64,000 nt of DNA from Mycolicibacterium nivoides (GCF_003855255.1 NZ_CP034072.1:6738753-6802752), one strand, 5' to 3'. Shown: positions 1-8,845, counted from the stretch's first letter. The notes: generated by a model not told the origin, from the letters alone. Numbers and translations are program-made.

Positions 1-2295
1 CTGGTCGATGAATTCGATGCTCTGGATGCACAATTGGCGCGAATCACGGTGCTCACGGTCGCGATGATCGCCGCACTTCTGCTCTTCGTGTACCGATCGC
101 TGATCGCGGCCGCCGTCCCGCTGGCCTCGGTGGGGCTGTCCCTGGCGGTCGCGCGTCCGTTGGTCGCGCTGCTCGGCGAGCACGGCGTGATCGAGGTGTC
201 GGTGTTCTCGGTCGCATTGATGTCGGCGATGGTGCTGGGCGCCGGGACCGACTACGGCATCTTCCTGCTCGGCCGCTACCACGAGAACCGGCGGGCGGGC
301 ATGGCGCCGCCGGATGCCTTGGCCGACGCCTACCGCCGGGTTGCGCCGGTGATCGCCGGGTCGTCCGCGACCATCGCCACCGCGCTGTTCTGCCTGACCT
401 TCGCCAAGGTGAATTTCCTGCGCAGTGCCGGAATACCCAGTGGGATAGGTGTTCTCGCGGCGATGCTGGGTGCACTGACATTGACGCCGGCTCTGATCGG
501 CTTGTTCAGCAGGCGCGGTTGGGTCGAGCCGCGGGCGGCACGGATCAGCCGCCGGTGGCGCAAGATCGGCACGGCGGTTGCCCGCTGGCCGGGGCCGATC
601 CTGGTGGTGGCCGCGGGCGCACTGATCGTCTGCACGGTGCCGCTGCTCGGCGCCAAGATCAGCTTCGCGGAGTTGTCCGCACAGCCGGCGAGCACCGACT
701 CCAGCCGCGGATACCAGGCCGTCCACGGCCGGTTCCCGGACAACCGGCTGTTGCCGGAGATCGTCTCGATCCAGGCGGACCGGGACCTGCGGACGCCGGC
801 CGGCCTGATCACAATCGAACGCGTCACCAGGAAGGTCCTTGAGGTGCGCGGGGTGCGCACCGTGCAATCGGCCAGCCGCCCCGCCGGAACCCCGGTGCGC
901 CAGGGCACGCTGACCTACCAGGCCGGCCAGATCGGTGAACAACTCGACGGCACAGCGCAATCCGCGCTCAACGGGATGAACTCCGTGGACACCGTCACGG
1001 CAACCATCGGTCAACTCGATGCCGCTCTCGACGGTATGCAACGCGGGTTGACCGGTGCCGTCGACGGCCTGAACCGGGTCGGGGCCGGCTCGCAGGACAT
1101 CGGTGCGGGCATGACCGGGTTGCAGGGCAACCTGCAGTCGGTGTCCGGCTATGCCGATCCGTTGCGCCAATTCGTCAACAGCAACCCCGACTGTGCGGCC
1201 AACCCGATCTGCGCGGCAGTACAGAAAATCGTCACACCCCTCGATGACGCGGTCAGCGCGACGGGCACCCTCGCCGGCGGGGCGGGCGCGCTCGAGGAGG
1301 GCGCGGCCAGCGCCACCAGCTCACTCGGCGGGGCGGCCAAGGGTGTGGCGACGATGCGCACGGCGCTGACCCAGCTACGCGGTCTCACCTCCACCTTGCG
1401 CTCCAGCCTGGGCAGTGTCGGGCCGCAGATGCAGCAGATGACCGGTTACCTGTCGCAGCTGAGCACCGATTTCGACGGCAGCTCCGAAGGGGGGTTCTAC
1501 CTGCCTCCACGGACTTTCGACGATCCGGAGTACCGCCGGGTGATGGACATGATGTTCTCGCCCGACGGCCACGCCACCCGGCTTCTGGTCTACGGCGACG
1601 GCGAATCCTGGGGGCGTGACGGTGCGGACCGGTCTGCCGAGATCCGCGTTGCCGCCGCCGAGGCACTCAAGGACACCCCGCTGGCGGTCAGCGGCGTCAT
1701 CGACCTCACGGGAGTCGGAACGGCGACCGCGGAACTCATCGAGTATGTGCAACACGACTTCGCCCTGCTCGTGATCGTCACGCTCATCTTGATTTTCGTG
1801 ATCGTGGCCGGCATGCTGCGCAGCCCGGTCGCCGGGATCGTGGTGCTGGCCACCGTCACGATCTCCTACGCATCGGCGCTCGGGGCCAGCGCCGCCATCT
1901 GGCAGTTTCTGGTCGGCCAACCGCTGCACTGGGCGGTGCCCGCACTGGCGTTCATCGCCCTGGTCGCCGTCGGCGCGGATTACAACCTGCTGCTGGCGAT
2001 GCGATTGCGCGACGAGGCCCGGGCCGGAGTGCGCACCGCGACTATCCGGGCATTCGCCGGAACCGGCAGCGTCGTCACCGTCGCGGGGATCGTGTTCGGA
2101 CTGACCATGTTCGCGATGCTCGGTGCCAGTGTGGTGACGATCGCCCAGGTGGGTTCCACGATCGGCATCGGATTGCTGATCGACACCATGGTGGTGCGGA
2201 CCTTCGTGGTGCCGCCCATCGCGGTGCTGCTCGGCCGCTGGTTCTGGTGGCCGCGTCGGGTGCCGGCGACGCCGGGCCCAGACAGCGGGGCATGA
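1..2295 (+). CDS. MmpL/RND-family transporter, C-terminal part (5' end outside window)
   Basis: The reading frame is open from the first base, so the N-terminus lies upstream of the window. It shows two clusters of membrane segments around a large soluble domain (about 690-1750). Each cluster holds the Asp-Tyr pair typical of mycobacterial MmpL proton-relay helices, at 250-255 (GTDYG) and 1978-1983 (GADYN). The soluble domain contains a long helical stretch rich in Gly, Ala and Ser. MmpL proteins export lipids or siderophores across the inner membrane using proton motive force. The substrate cannot be told from this fragment. The next gene begins 65 bases downstream with its own Shine-Dalgarno sequence. 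Confidence 0.9.
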   Translation: MVDEFDALDAQLARITVLTVAMIAALLLFVYRSLIAAAVPLASVGLSLAVARPLVALLGEHGVIEVSVFSVALMSAMVLGAGTDYGIFLLGRYHENRRAGMAPPDALADAYRRVAPVIAGSSATIATALFCLTFAKVNFLRSAGIPSGIGVLAAMLGALTLTPALIGLFSRRGWVEPRAARISRRWRKIGTAVARWPGPILVVAAGALIVCTVPLLGAKISFAELSAQPASTDSSRGYQAVHGRFPDNRLLPEIVSIQADRDLRTPAGLITIERVTRKVLEVRGVRTVQSASRPAGTPVRQGTLTYQAGQIGEQLDGTAQSALNGMNSVDTVTATIGQLDAALDGMQRGLTGAVDGLNRVGAGSQDIGAGMTGLQGNLQSVSGYADPLRQFVNSNPDCAANPICAAVQKIVTPLDDAVSATGTLAGGAGALEEGAASATSSLGGAAKGVATMRTALTQLRGLTSTLRSSLGSVGPQMQQMTGYLSQLSTDFDGSSEGGFYLPPRTFDDPEYRRVMDMMFSPDGHATRLLVYGDGESWGRDGADRSAEIRVAAAEALKDTPLAVSGVIDLTGVGTATAELIEYVQHDFALLVIVTLILIFVIVAGMLRSPVAGIVVLATVTISYASALGASAAIWQFLVGQPLHWAVPALAFIALVAVGADYNLLLAMRLRDEARAGVRTATIRAFAGTGSVVTVAGIVFGLTMFAMLGASVVTIAQVGSTIGIGLLIDTMVVRTFVVPPIAVLLGRWFWWPRRVPATPGPDSGA

Positions 2296-2360
2296 GATCG
2301 GCGAAGTCTGGGTACATCGTCTGGGTCTGGGGAAGGGGGACGACCGACCGGAGAGGATCC

Positions 2361-3362
2361 ATGACGGCACCGCGATTGCAGGTTGACCAGCGCGACGCCG
2401 CCGAAGCCCAGCGCATCGCGGCCGCGGTGAGCTCGGCATTCGCCACCCGGGTGGTCGGCCAGGACCATCTGCGCGAATCGATGTTGGTCGCGCTCCTCGC
2501 CGGCGGGCACCTGCTCCTCGAGAGCGTCCCCGGGCTGGCCAAGACCACGGCGGCACGGGTGGTCGCCGAGTCCATCGACGGCAGCTTCCGGCGTATCCAA
2601 TGCACGCCCGACCTGCTGCCCAGCGACATCATCGGCACCCAGATCTACGAGGCGGCCCGCAACACGTTCGCCACCCAGCTGGGCCCCGTGCATGCCAATA
2701 TCGTGCTGCTCGACGAGATCAACCGCTCCAGCGCCAAGACCCAGAGCGCGATGCTGGAGGCGATGGAGGAACGGCAGACCACGATCGCCGGCGTCGAATA
2801 TCCCATCCCCGAACCGTTTCTCGTCATCGCCACCCAGAACCCCGTCGATCAGGAAGGCACCTATCCGCTGTCGGAGGCCCAGACCGACCGGTTCATGCTC
2901 AAGGAGATCGTGGGTTATCCGTCGATCGAGGACGAGGTCGAGATCGCCGCCCGGATGGACGCCGGCCTCTATGACCGGGGCCACCGTGCCGCCCCGGTCG
3001 TCACCATCGACGACGTGCATCGCGCCCAGGACATCGTGCGCGCGGTGTATCTGGACCGCGCACTGGTCGAGTACGCCAGCCGGCTCGTCGCCGTCACCCG
3101 CGAACCCGGGCACCACCTGCCGGCCAATCTGGCCCGGGTGATCGAGTACGGGGCCAGCCCGCGGGCCACCCTCGCGTTCTGCCGGACGGCGCGCGCCCTG
3201 GCGGTGCTGCGTGGCCGCGACCATGTGGTGCCCGACGACATCGCCCGGCTCGCCCATCGCGTGCTGCGACACCGGTTGATCCTCGGCTTCGAAGCTGCCA
3301 CCGCCCGAATCACCCCCGACGTCGTCGTCGATGCGGTGCTGCGCGCGGTGCAGGTCCCGTGA
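2361..3362 (+). CDS. MoxR-family AAA+ ATPase
   Basis: A 333-residue MoxR ATPase. The Walker A region is at residues 54-62 (ESVPGLAKT, with Ser where MoxR proteins usually have Gly). Walker B is at 114-119 (IVLLDE), followed by the NRxxAKxQxAxLEAMEE stretch typical of the family, the sensor segment IATQNP and the arginine-rich lid. I chose the ATG at 2361 because a GGAGAGG sequence precedes it; an in-frame start at 2247 would overlap the MmpL gene. MoxR ATPases work with VWA proteins as chaperones that assemble or mature envelope complexes. It heads a run of seven-base-or-less spacings or overlaps with the DUF58 and VWA-like genes, so the partners are probably encoded next to it. Confidence 0.93.
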   Translation: MTAPRLQVDQRDAAEAQRIAAAVSSAFATRVVGQDHLRESMLVALLAGGHLLLESVPGLAKTTAARVVAESIDGSFRRIQCTPDLLPSDIIGTQIYEAARNTFATQLGPVHANIVLLDEINRSSAKTQSAMLEAMEERQTTIAGVEYPIPEPFLVIATQNPVDQEGTYPLSEAQTDRFMLKEIVGYPSIEDEVEIAARMDAGLYDRGHRAAPVVTIDDVHRAQDIVRAVYLDRALVEYASRLVAVTREPGHHLPANLARVIEYGASPRATLAFCRTARALAVLRGRDHVVPDDIARLAHRVLRHRLILGFEAATARITPDVVVDAVLRAVQVP

Positions 3363-3369
3363 GGCCGGG

Positions 3370-4236
3370 ATGGGTAGATACCTGGACTCCGCCAAGGCGT
3401 ATGCCGGCCGCGACGTCGGCGGGCTACTCGAAGGTGGCCGCTACGCCCTGGTGCACACCCGCAGCCTGGAATTCGACGAACTGCGCCCCTACGTCCCCGG
3501 AGACGACGTCGGCGACATCGACTGGAAGGCCACCGCGCGCTCCGGGCACACCCTGGCCAAGCGGTTCGTCTCCGAAAAACACCACAAGGTCCTGGTAGTC
3601 GCCGACGCCGGACGCAACAGCTGCGCGCTCGCACCGTCGGGCGAGTTCAAAAGAACTGTGGCACTGCACACCATCGGCGCGATCGGCTTGATGACGCTGC
3701 CCCGGTCCGACGAGATCGCCATGGTGCTCGGCGATCGCCGCGGCAATGTCGACGTCCGGCTGCGCCGCGGCGAGACCCACATCGAAAGCATGCTGCACCG
3801 GTACGACCACCACACCACCGACCGCCCCGGCCCGAGTGACATCCGGGTTCAGCTCGAGTGGGTCGCCCGGCACTACCGGCACCGGCTGCTGATCTTCGTG
3901 GTCTCCGACGAACCGGAGGTCAGCGACGAGTTGGCCGAGGTGCTCGGCTCCCTGACGGCCCGCCACGACGTGTTGTGGGCCCTGCTCAGCGATATGCCCG
4001 CGGTGAGCGCGCGCCGGAACAGCGGTCGCAGCTACGAGGTCGCCGACGGCCGGCAGATCCTGACCGGGCTGGACCCTGACGTCGTCGAGGCCTACCGGCG
4101 CGCGGAAGCGGAACGGCGCGAACAACTTTCCGAATTCCTGACCCTGCAGCGGATACCGCACGCGCGGGTCACCGGGAGCGTTCGGATCAGGGCGGCATTG
4201 ACCGCGATGACCGGGGTGTACGCCCGTGCCGGATGA
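3370..4236 (+). CDS. DUF58 domain-containing protein (MoxR partner)
   Basis: A 288-residue protein with the DUF58 hallmark RPYVPGDDVGDIDWKATAR at about residues 37-55, followed by a divergent VWA-like fold (VVADAGRN). DUF58 proteins are regularly encoded directly after MoxR ATPases and are thought to act with them. The ATG at 3370 lies 7 bases after the moxR stop; the frame is open further upstream, but that would overlap moxR by 32 bases. The 3' end overlaps the next gene by 11 bases, so translation is probably coupled. No membrane segment is visible. The client of the MoxR complex is unknown. Confidence 0.9.
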   Translation: MGRYLDSAKAYAGRDVGGLLEGGRYALVHTRSLEFDELRPYVPGDDVGDIDWKATARSGHTLAKRFVSEKHHKVLVVADAGRNSCALAPSGEFKRTVALHTIGAIGLMTLPRSDEIAMVLGDRRGNVDVRLRRGETHIESMLHRYDHHTTDRPGPSDIRVQLEWVARHYRHRLLIFVVSDEPEVSDELAEVLGSLTARHDVLWALLSDMPAVSARRNSGRSYEVADGRQILTGLDPDVVEAYRRAEAERREQLSEFLTLQRIPHARVTGSVRIRAALTAMTGVYARAG

Positions 4237-4699
4237 TCTGCTGCACCACGTGATCGGCCCGACGCCCTACTCGCCGCTGTGGCTGTGGACCGCGATCGGC
4301 CTGATCGCGGTCCTGTGTGCCTGGTATGCGGCCGTGTTCGTGCTGACCTCCCGGCGACGTCCGGTGCGGGAGCTGCCCGTCCTCGGCGCCGCACGGGCCG
4401 AACTGTTGCGGCGGCGGTCTGCCCGTGCCGTCCGCGCCATCGGAAACCGTTATCGGGCCGGCGATCTCACGGCGGCGGGGGCAGGTGCGGCACTGAGCGG
4501 CGAACTTCGCACCTTCCTGCACGCCGCGACCGGGGTGCAGGCCCAGTACATGCAGGTCGATGCCATCGCGGACAGTGCGGCCGCGCGGGCCGCACCGATC
4601 CTGGCCGAGCTCACCGATATTCAGTTCAATCACCGCTCGGCACTCGACGCCGCCACGGCCAGCGCCACCGCGGAGGAGTTGATCCGCGGATGGACCTGA
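4226..4699 (+). CDS. small membrane protein of the MoxR/VWA operon
   Basis: A 157-residue protein starting at GTG 4226 inside the end of the DUF58 gene. One strong transmembrane helix lies at about residues 17-40, followed by a basic stretch (RRRPVRELP) and an Ala-rich helical cytosolic part. No catalytic motif is visible. Proteins of this size with one N-terminal span sit at the same position in many actinobacterial MoxR-DUF58-VWA operons, so a structural role in the same envelope complex is likely. I do not recognise a named family with certainty. It overlaps the next gene by 10 bases. Confidence 0.75.
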   Translation: MPDDLLHHVIGPTPYSPLWLWTAIGLIAVLCAWYAAVFVLTSRRRPVRELPVLGAARAELLRRRSARAVRAIGNRYRAGDLTAAGAGAALSGELRTFLHAATGVQAQYMQVDAIADSAAARAAPILAELTDIQFNHRSALDAATASATAEELIRGWT

Positions 4700-5652
4700 T
4701 CTGGTGGGCGGTGGCGATCGCCGGCTGCCTCGCACTCGCCGGGTGCGTGGCGTCGGCCCTGCTCCTGAAGCCGTCGGCCGCCCCGGACGAATTCACGCCG
4801 CTGGCCAATACCGGCAGGCTCACCCGGCTGCCCGAGTATGCCAGGGCCGCGCGACGACGGACCATGGCGGCCGTGGTCGCCATGGTCACACTGACGGTCG
4901 CGTTCGTGGCGTCGGCTCTGGTCGCGGCACGCCCCACCGGCCTTCCGTCGTGGAATCGCGCCACCCACGTCGCGACCCCGGAGGACATCATGGTGTGCGT
5001 CGGCGGCCCGCTGACCGATCCCGCGGTCAGCGCCACACTGCAGTACTTCGCAGATCGGGTCGGCTCGTTCGGCACCGAACGGGTCGGGCTGACCTCGGCC
5101 AACCGCCGGGTCATCCCGCTCACCCGTGACTACCAGTACACCGCAGCGCAATTCGCCGCATTCGGTCGGCAGGAAGGTGCCCGGCCGTTCGTCGCGCCGG
5201 TGTCCTACGTCGATTACGCAGCCAGCGTCGAAGACGTGCTGGCCCTGTGTCTGACCGGATTCCCGTCGTTCTTGGAGCGGTCCGCACAACGACGGTCGGT
5301 GATCTACGTCGGACCTGAATCCCTGCCCCGCCCCGGTGAAGTCACACCGTTGTTCGGTCCGGACCGGCTGCGCGACCTGGCGATGACGGCAGGTGTCCAG
5401 GTCAACGCCATCACGCCCGGGCCCGGTGACGGGATTGCGGCGGACCTGACCCGAAGCACCGGCGGGCGGTGGTTTCCTGATTCGGCCGACGTGGCCGCGC
5501 ATCTGGCGGAGATCCGGGATAACCCACCGCAGGCGGGGTCGACCGGCGAGACCGCCGACGTCCGATCCGCCGAAGCTCCAGGGGTTCCCGTGTTGCTGGC
5601 ATTGCTGGCGGTGGCAGTGCTGTGGTGGTGGCCGGTGGTGATGCGGCGATGA
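4690..5652 (+). CDS. membrane-anchored VWA-like protein, MIDAS not conserved
   Basis: A 320-residue protein. Transmembrane helices are predicted at about residues 3-27, 58-80 and 303-318. Between the last two lies a soluble domain with the length and alternating pattern of a von Willebrand A fold, reminiscent of BatA. The first strand reads DIMVCVGGPLTDP where a metal-binding DxSxS would be expected, so the metal site appears lost. It starts at ATG 4690, overlapping the previous stop, and its own stop overlaps the next start (ATGA). It is inferred to be a scaffold in a MoxR-assisted membrane complex. Family assignment rests on topology and neighbours. Confidence 0.7.
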   Translation: MDLIWWAVAIAGCLALAGCVASALLLKPSAAPDEFTPLANTGRLTRLPEYARAARRRTMAAVVAMVTLTVAFVASALVAARPTGLPSWNRATHVATPEDIMVCVGGPLTDPAVSATLQYFADRVGSFGTERVGLTSANRRVIPLTRDYQYTAAQFAAFGRQEGARPFVAPVSYVDYAASVEDVLALCLTGFPSFLERSAQRRSVIYVGPESLPRPGEVTPLFGPDRLRDLAMTAGVQVNAITPGPGDGIAADLTRSTGGRWFPDSADVAAHLAEIRDNPPQAGSTGETADVRSAEAPGVPVLLALLAVAVLWWWPVVMRR

Positions 5653-6575
5653 GGCTCGAACCGGTACTTCCGCCATTGCTCGTCGCAGTGCTCGCGGTGG
5701 CGCTCGTCGTGGCTCGTGCGATCACCTTCGGGCGGGTTCGGGCGCAAGGCGGCGGCTGGTCGGTGGTCTGGCGGTGGTCGTCACTCACCACGGCGGGATT
5801 CCTGCTGCTCGTGGCCGCCCTCGGTCCCGTCGCCGGCGGGACCGATGACCTCGTGCCCCGGCCGGCCGGCGATCGCGACCCCAACATCTTTGTGATCCTT
5901 GACCGTTCGCCGGACATGTCGGGGCCGGATCCCGACGGCCGTTCCCGGATCTCGGCGGCGCGGGGCGACATCGCGGCCCTGATCGAACGCCATCCACAGG
6001 CCCGCTTCGCGCTGATCGGCTTCGCCGACCGGCCGTCCGTGGACTGGCCGCTGTCCGCCGATACCTGGAGCCTGCGCCCGGTGGTGGCTGCGACGAATGC
6101 GCGCCCCGCGACGGCGGATGCCCCGGATCCCAACGTCGGCGCAGCCGCCAGCATCCTGCGCTACCAGCTGATCAGCGCGGTGCAGCAGTTTCCGAGGGCA
6201 CAGAACCTCGTCTTCTATCTCGGGGCTGGCGCCCCGGAATCGCAAGCACCGCAACGCGAATTCCAGCTGCCCGAGAATGCCGTGGACGGTGGCGCGGTAC
6301 TGGGGTACGACGACGCCGGGGCGCAGGCACTTCGCGGGGTCGCCGAACAGATCGGGGTGCCGTTCGTCCCGCGCACCGACGCGACACCGTTGGATGAGGC
6401 ACTCCCCGATGACGACACGCGAAGTCAGGCACCTGCGGCCGTAGCGGTGGCCGCCGCCGTCGAGCTGTACTGGGTCTTCGCCGGGGTGGCGGCCCTGCTC
6501 ATCCTGGTCGAGCTCTATCTGGTGCTGCGCGAATTCCGCCGCACCCAGCCGATCGACGTGGAGCCGCGGTCATGA
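5649..6575 (+). CDS. membrane-anchored VWA-domain protein (BatA/BatB-like)
   Basis: A 308-residue protein with helices near residues 8-25 and 42-62 and a C-terminal helix at about 276-295, enclosing a VWA domain. The metal-site strand reads VILDRSPDMSG, close to the canonical DxSxS with Asp in place of the second Ser, and is followed by a helix and strands as in VWA folds (ARFALIGFADRP). The start codon overlaps the preceding stop as ATGA, and the stop overlaps the next start as ATGA. VWA proteins of this kind are partners of MoxR ATPases. It probably forms a pair with the degenerate VWA protein just upstream. Confidence 0.8.
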   Translation: MRLEPVLPPLLVAVLAVALVVARAITFGRVRAQGGGWSVVWRWSSLTTAGFLLLVAALGPVAGGTDDLVPRPAGDRDPNIFVILDRSPDMSGPDPDGRSRISAARGDIAALIERHPQARFALIGFADRPSVDWPLSADTWSLRPVVAATNARPATADAPDPNVGAAASILRYQLISAVQQFPRAQNLVFYLGAGAPESQAPQREFQLPENAVDGGAVLGYDDAGAQALRGVAEQIGVPFVPRTDATPLDEALPDDDTRSQAPAAVAVAAAVELYWVFAGVAALLILVELYLVLREFRRTQPIDVEPRS

Positions 6576-7258
6576 GCACGGTCCGTCGTCGGCTTCTGGT
6601 GTACTCGGCCCCGGTGGCGCTGGTGCTGGTCATCGCGGTCGTCAAACTGCTGTCGGTCGTGGTGATCGGTAACTCGGCAGCCGCCAGTTTCGCCGACCGT
6701 GACACCGAGGCACTGGCGGGCGAGGTCGCGCGACTTCAGGTGCTCAACGTCGTCCAACCCGGCAAGGCGAACTTCGCCGCGGGCGCGCTGGCAGTTCTGG
6801 AGGACCGGCTGGCCGATGCCGATCAGGACTTCGCCGTGGCGGTCGAGCGGCTCGACACAGCTGAATCATGTTCGGCCAGGGTGAATCTGGAATTGGTCCG
6901 GGAGACCCTCGGCGACCGTGCGGCCGCGGCGTCCAACAGCCGGATGGCACTGACCCATTACCTCGCCGCACGAGATGTGGTGGACCGGGCGCCCGTCGGG
7001 TGCTTTGTCGGCAATGCCGACCCCGATCCGGATCGGCGCACCGTGCGCAACGATGCGCCGGCGCGGTTGAGCAGCAAGATCGATGGGGCCGGCGTCATCC
7101 TGCCGCCGAACTCGCCACCGCCACCACCGGCAGCACAGGCCCCGCCGCCGGGGCCGGCCGGCGCGGCGACCACGCCGCCGGGCAACCGGCTCGACCCCAA
7201 GGCCGGCGATCCGCTGGACCGGCTGCAACAGATCCTGCGGGATGCGGCCAGAGGCTAG
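6572..7258 (+). CDS. membrane-anchored helical-repeat protein with Pro-rich tail
   Basis: A 228-residue last member of the MoxR/VWA operon, coupled by ATGA overlap. One N-terminal transmembrane helix lies at about residues 8-32. The middle part (about 45-140) is helical and resembles TPR-type pairs (NFAAGALAVLEDRLADADQDF). A Pro/Ala-rich stretch follows at about 178-208, then a short conserved-looking end. TPR-containing proteins also occur at the end of classical Bat operons, which supports this reading. No enzymatic motif is present. Exact function unknown. Confidence 0.7.
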   Translation: MSTVRRRLLVYSAPVALVLVIAVVKLLSVVVIGNSAAASFADRDTEALAGEVARLQVLNVVQPGKANFAAGALAVLEDRLADADQDFAVAVERLDTAESCSARVNLELVRETLGDRAAAASNSRMALTHYLAARDVVDRAPVGCFVGNADPDPDRRTVRNDAPARLSSKIDGAGVILPPNSPPPPPAAQAPPPGPAGAATTPPGNRLDPKAGDPLDRLQQILRDAARG

Positions 7259-7291
7259 ATTCGGGGAGTCGGATCCGAGCGAAGGAACGGA

Positions 7292-7891
7292 ATGGCTGTG
7301 GCAGACGGGTTGTCTGCGCGTGAGGCGAAGCGCCTGCAGACGCGTGAGCGGTTGATGGGTGCGGCGATCGCGGAGTTCAAGCGTGCGGGGATGGCCGAAG
7401 CGGACGTGGGCGCGATCGTGACCGCCGCCGGCGTCGCACACGGCACGTTCTTCTTCCATTTCCCCACCAAGGAGCACGTGCTCCTGGAACTGGAACAGCG
7501 CGAGGAGCAGCGGATCGCCAAGCAGTACACCCAGTTCCTCAAGAAGCCGCACAGCCTGGAGGAAGGGCTGCGCGAGGCCATGCGGCTGGTGGTCGGCCTG
7601 GAGCGCAGACTCGGTGGGGTGTTGTTCAAAGACTTTCTGGCCCTGCACTTCTCACAGACCCGGCCACCTGCCCAGGACAGCCAGGAGCACCCGGTGATCT
7701 CCGGGGTGGCCCGCGAGATCGAGCTGGCCCAGCAGCAGGGTGAGGTCGCCGCCGACGTCAACTCGTGGAACAGCGCGGTGTTCTTCCTGCTCGGTTTCTA
7801 TGCGCTGCTGATCACCACCAACGATTGGCCGACCCGCGACGCCCTGCTGGAGGACTACGTGGTCAGAACCATGCGGAGCCTGTCCCCCTAG
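7292..7891 (+). CDS. TetR-family transcriptional regulator
   Basis: A 199-residue TetR protein. The N-terminal helix-turn-helix runs from about residue 14 to 60 (TRERLMGAAIAEFKRAG, then DVGAIVTAAGVAHGTFFFHF). The C-terminal ligand domain is all-helical. It lies immediately upstream of, and in the same direction as, the AveC-like/NorQD/P450 operon. Two related palindromes (7924-7943 and 8705-8716) lie downstream in front of operon genes and none in front of tetR itself, so it is the obvious candidate local regulator. Ligand unknown; by context it may sense the P450 substrate. Confidence 0.9.
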   Translation: MAVADGLSAREAKRLQTRERLMGAAIAEFKRAGMAEADVGAIVTAAGVAHGTFFFHFPTKEHVLLELEQREEQRIAKQYTQFLKKPHSLEEGLREAMRLVVGLERRLGGVLFKDFLALHFSQTRPPAQDSQEHPVISGVAREIELAQQQGEVAADVNSWNSAVFFLLGFYALLITTNDWPTRDALLEDYVVRTMRSLSP

Positions 7892-7923
7892 ACCCACCGG
7901 GGTCCCTGTCCAGCCGGCGAATC

Positions 7924-7943
7924 GTTGACTATAGTCAGTCAAC
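7924..7943. promoter_or_regulatory. palindromic operator, probable TetR site 1
   Basis: GTTGACTATAGTCAGTCAAC reads as 7-base inverted arms (GTTGACT and AGTCAAC) around 6 bases. It also contains the perfect 12-base palindrome TGACTATAGTCA at 7926-7937. It lies between the tetR stop and the first operon gene (TTG at 7972), where it would cover the promoter. Confidence 0.65.
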
Positions 7944-7971
7944 AGTTCGGGACCGGCTAGCAGGAGGACCC

Positions 7972-8691
7972 TTGAATCTGCCGACCATCAGACCGCGCCG
8001 CACGGTCGCGGCAGGTGTGCGCGCGCCGTCGATCGATGACCACGACGAGCAGTCCCGGCTGGCTCAGCGCCAGGCGGACAAGTGGCTGATCGCCGGATCG
8101 CTACTGATCGGCAGCGCCGTCCTCGGCATCTTCGGGCTGCCCGTCTTCCTGCGCGGCGTGTGGTTGCTCCGGCAGGCCCAGCGGGACGGTTTATCGGTGC
8201 GGCCGATGATGGTCACGCTGCTCGGCTATCTCGTCATCATCGATGCGGCGATCAACGCGATGGGTTGGTCGCTGGACCTGATCGGCAACCACTCCTTGCT
8301 GGCCAGGGTCCTTTTGACCGGCTGGGGCAACATGTTTGACGCCGGCTACTTCTGGCATTTCAACGAGCTCTGGGTGGGCGGTGCGGGTGGTCCGGGGGAG
8401 AAGGCCTGGGAGGTCGCCCTCATCCTCACGGTGTTCACCATGCGCATCGCCGCCGGCATCGGGTTCCTGCAGATGAAGCGCTGGGGACAGCAGTGGATGA
8501 TCGTCACCTGCTGGATGGGCGTGGTGATCTGGTGCGGCTACGTCTTCAACATGACGATGTTCGCCGACGTCCGCTACGCCGGGGTGATCTTCCCGGTGAT
8601 CGGCTGGTGGCTCTACGACATCTTCTACATCACCCCGTTCCTGGCGATCCCGTACCTGCACACGGTCAACCGGGAGATCTTCACCGATTAA
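7972..8691 (+). CDS. polytopic membrane protein, AveC-like (copy 1)
   Basis: A 239-residue integral membrane protein starting at TTG 7972, chosen because AGGAGG lies at 7962-7967 and because the start context (MNLP) matches its paralogue at 11320. About six transmembrane segments are visible. The most conserved stretch between the copies is [21 protein letters not shown], about residues 117-137, with Asp123, His129 and Glu132 as possible metal or catalytic residues. The architecture resembles proteins annotated in actinobacteria as spirocyclase AveC-like, but I could not verify this. It shares a 135-base identical block with copy 2. The neighbouring NorQ/NorD-like chaperones and P450 suggest it is an enzyme or client that needs maturation. 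Confidence 0.6.
   Translation: MNLPTIRPRRTVAAGVRAPSIDDHDEQSRLAQRQADKWLIAGSLLIGSAVLGIFGLPVFLRGVWLLRQAQRDGLSVRPMMVTLLGYLVIIDAAINAMGWSLDLIGNHSLLARVLLTGWGNMFDAGYFWHFNELWVGGAGGPGEKAWEVALILTVFTMRIAAGIGFLQMKRWGQQWMIVTCWMGVVIWCGYVFNMTMFADVRYAGVIFPVIGWWLYDIFYITPFLAIPYLHTVNREIFTD
8538..8672 (+). repeat. 135-base block identical to 11862-11996 (copy 1)
   Basis: The 3' part of the first AveC-like gene is base-for-base identical to the second copy over this interval, including every third codon position. It encodes the last two membrane helices. Flanking parts of the two genes are clearly diverged. Confidence 0.9.
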
Positions 8692-8704
8692 GGCTCTCAA
8701 ATAT

Positions 8705-8716
8705 TGACTTAAGTCA
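8705..8716. promoter_or_regulatory. palindromic operator, probable TetR site 2
   Basis: TGACTTAAGTCA is a perfect 12-base palindrome of the same form (TGACT-NN-AGTCA) as the core of the site at 7926-7937. It lies just after the first AveC-like gene and 26 bases before the tiny ORF at 8742, suggesting a second regulated promoter inside the operon. Confidence 0.6.
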
Positions 8717-8741
8717 GAAATGTGACCATGAAGGAGAACGC

Positions 8742-8840
8742 ATGTTCTGGGAAATCTGCCGCTACATCGGCGCGTGGGGCGGCACCGCCCTGATCATCTG
8801 GTTCTGGTACTGGATGTTCTCCAACATCGGAACCTTCTGA
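8742..8840 (+). CDS. tiny single-span membrane protein (32 aa)
   Basis: A 32-residue ORF with AAGGAG at 8730-8735, six bases before its ATG. Almost the whole peptide is one hydrophobic, aromatic-rich helix (IGAWGGTALIIWFWYWMF). It lies between a probable operator and the NorD-like gene, whose ATG follows after 5 bases. Tiny transmembrane proteins often stabilise or regulate larger membrane complexes; by position it may belong with the AveC-like proteins. Too short for family assignment. The ribosome binding site and operon position are the main support for it being real. Confidence 0.6.
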   Translation: MFWEICRYIGAWGGTALIIWFWYWMFSNIGTF

Positions 8841-8845
8841 CTTCG

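Noticed and set aside
1375..3395. Long minus-strand ORFs opposite MmpL and MoxR
   Set aside because: Arg/His-rich translations without motifs, typical antisense shadow in GC-rich DNA.
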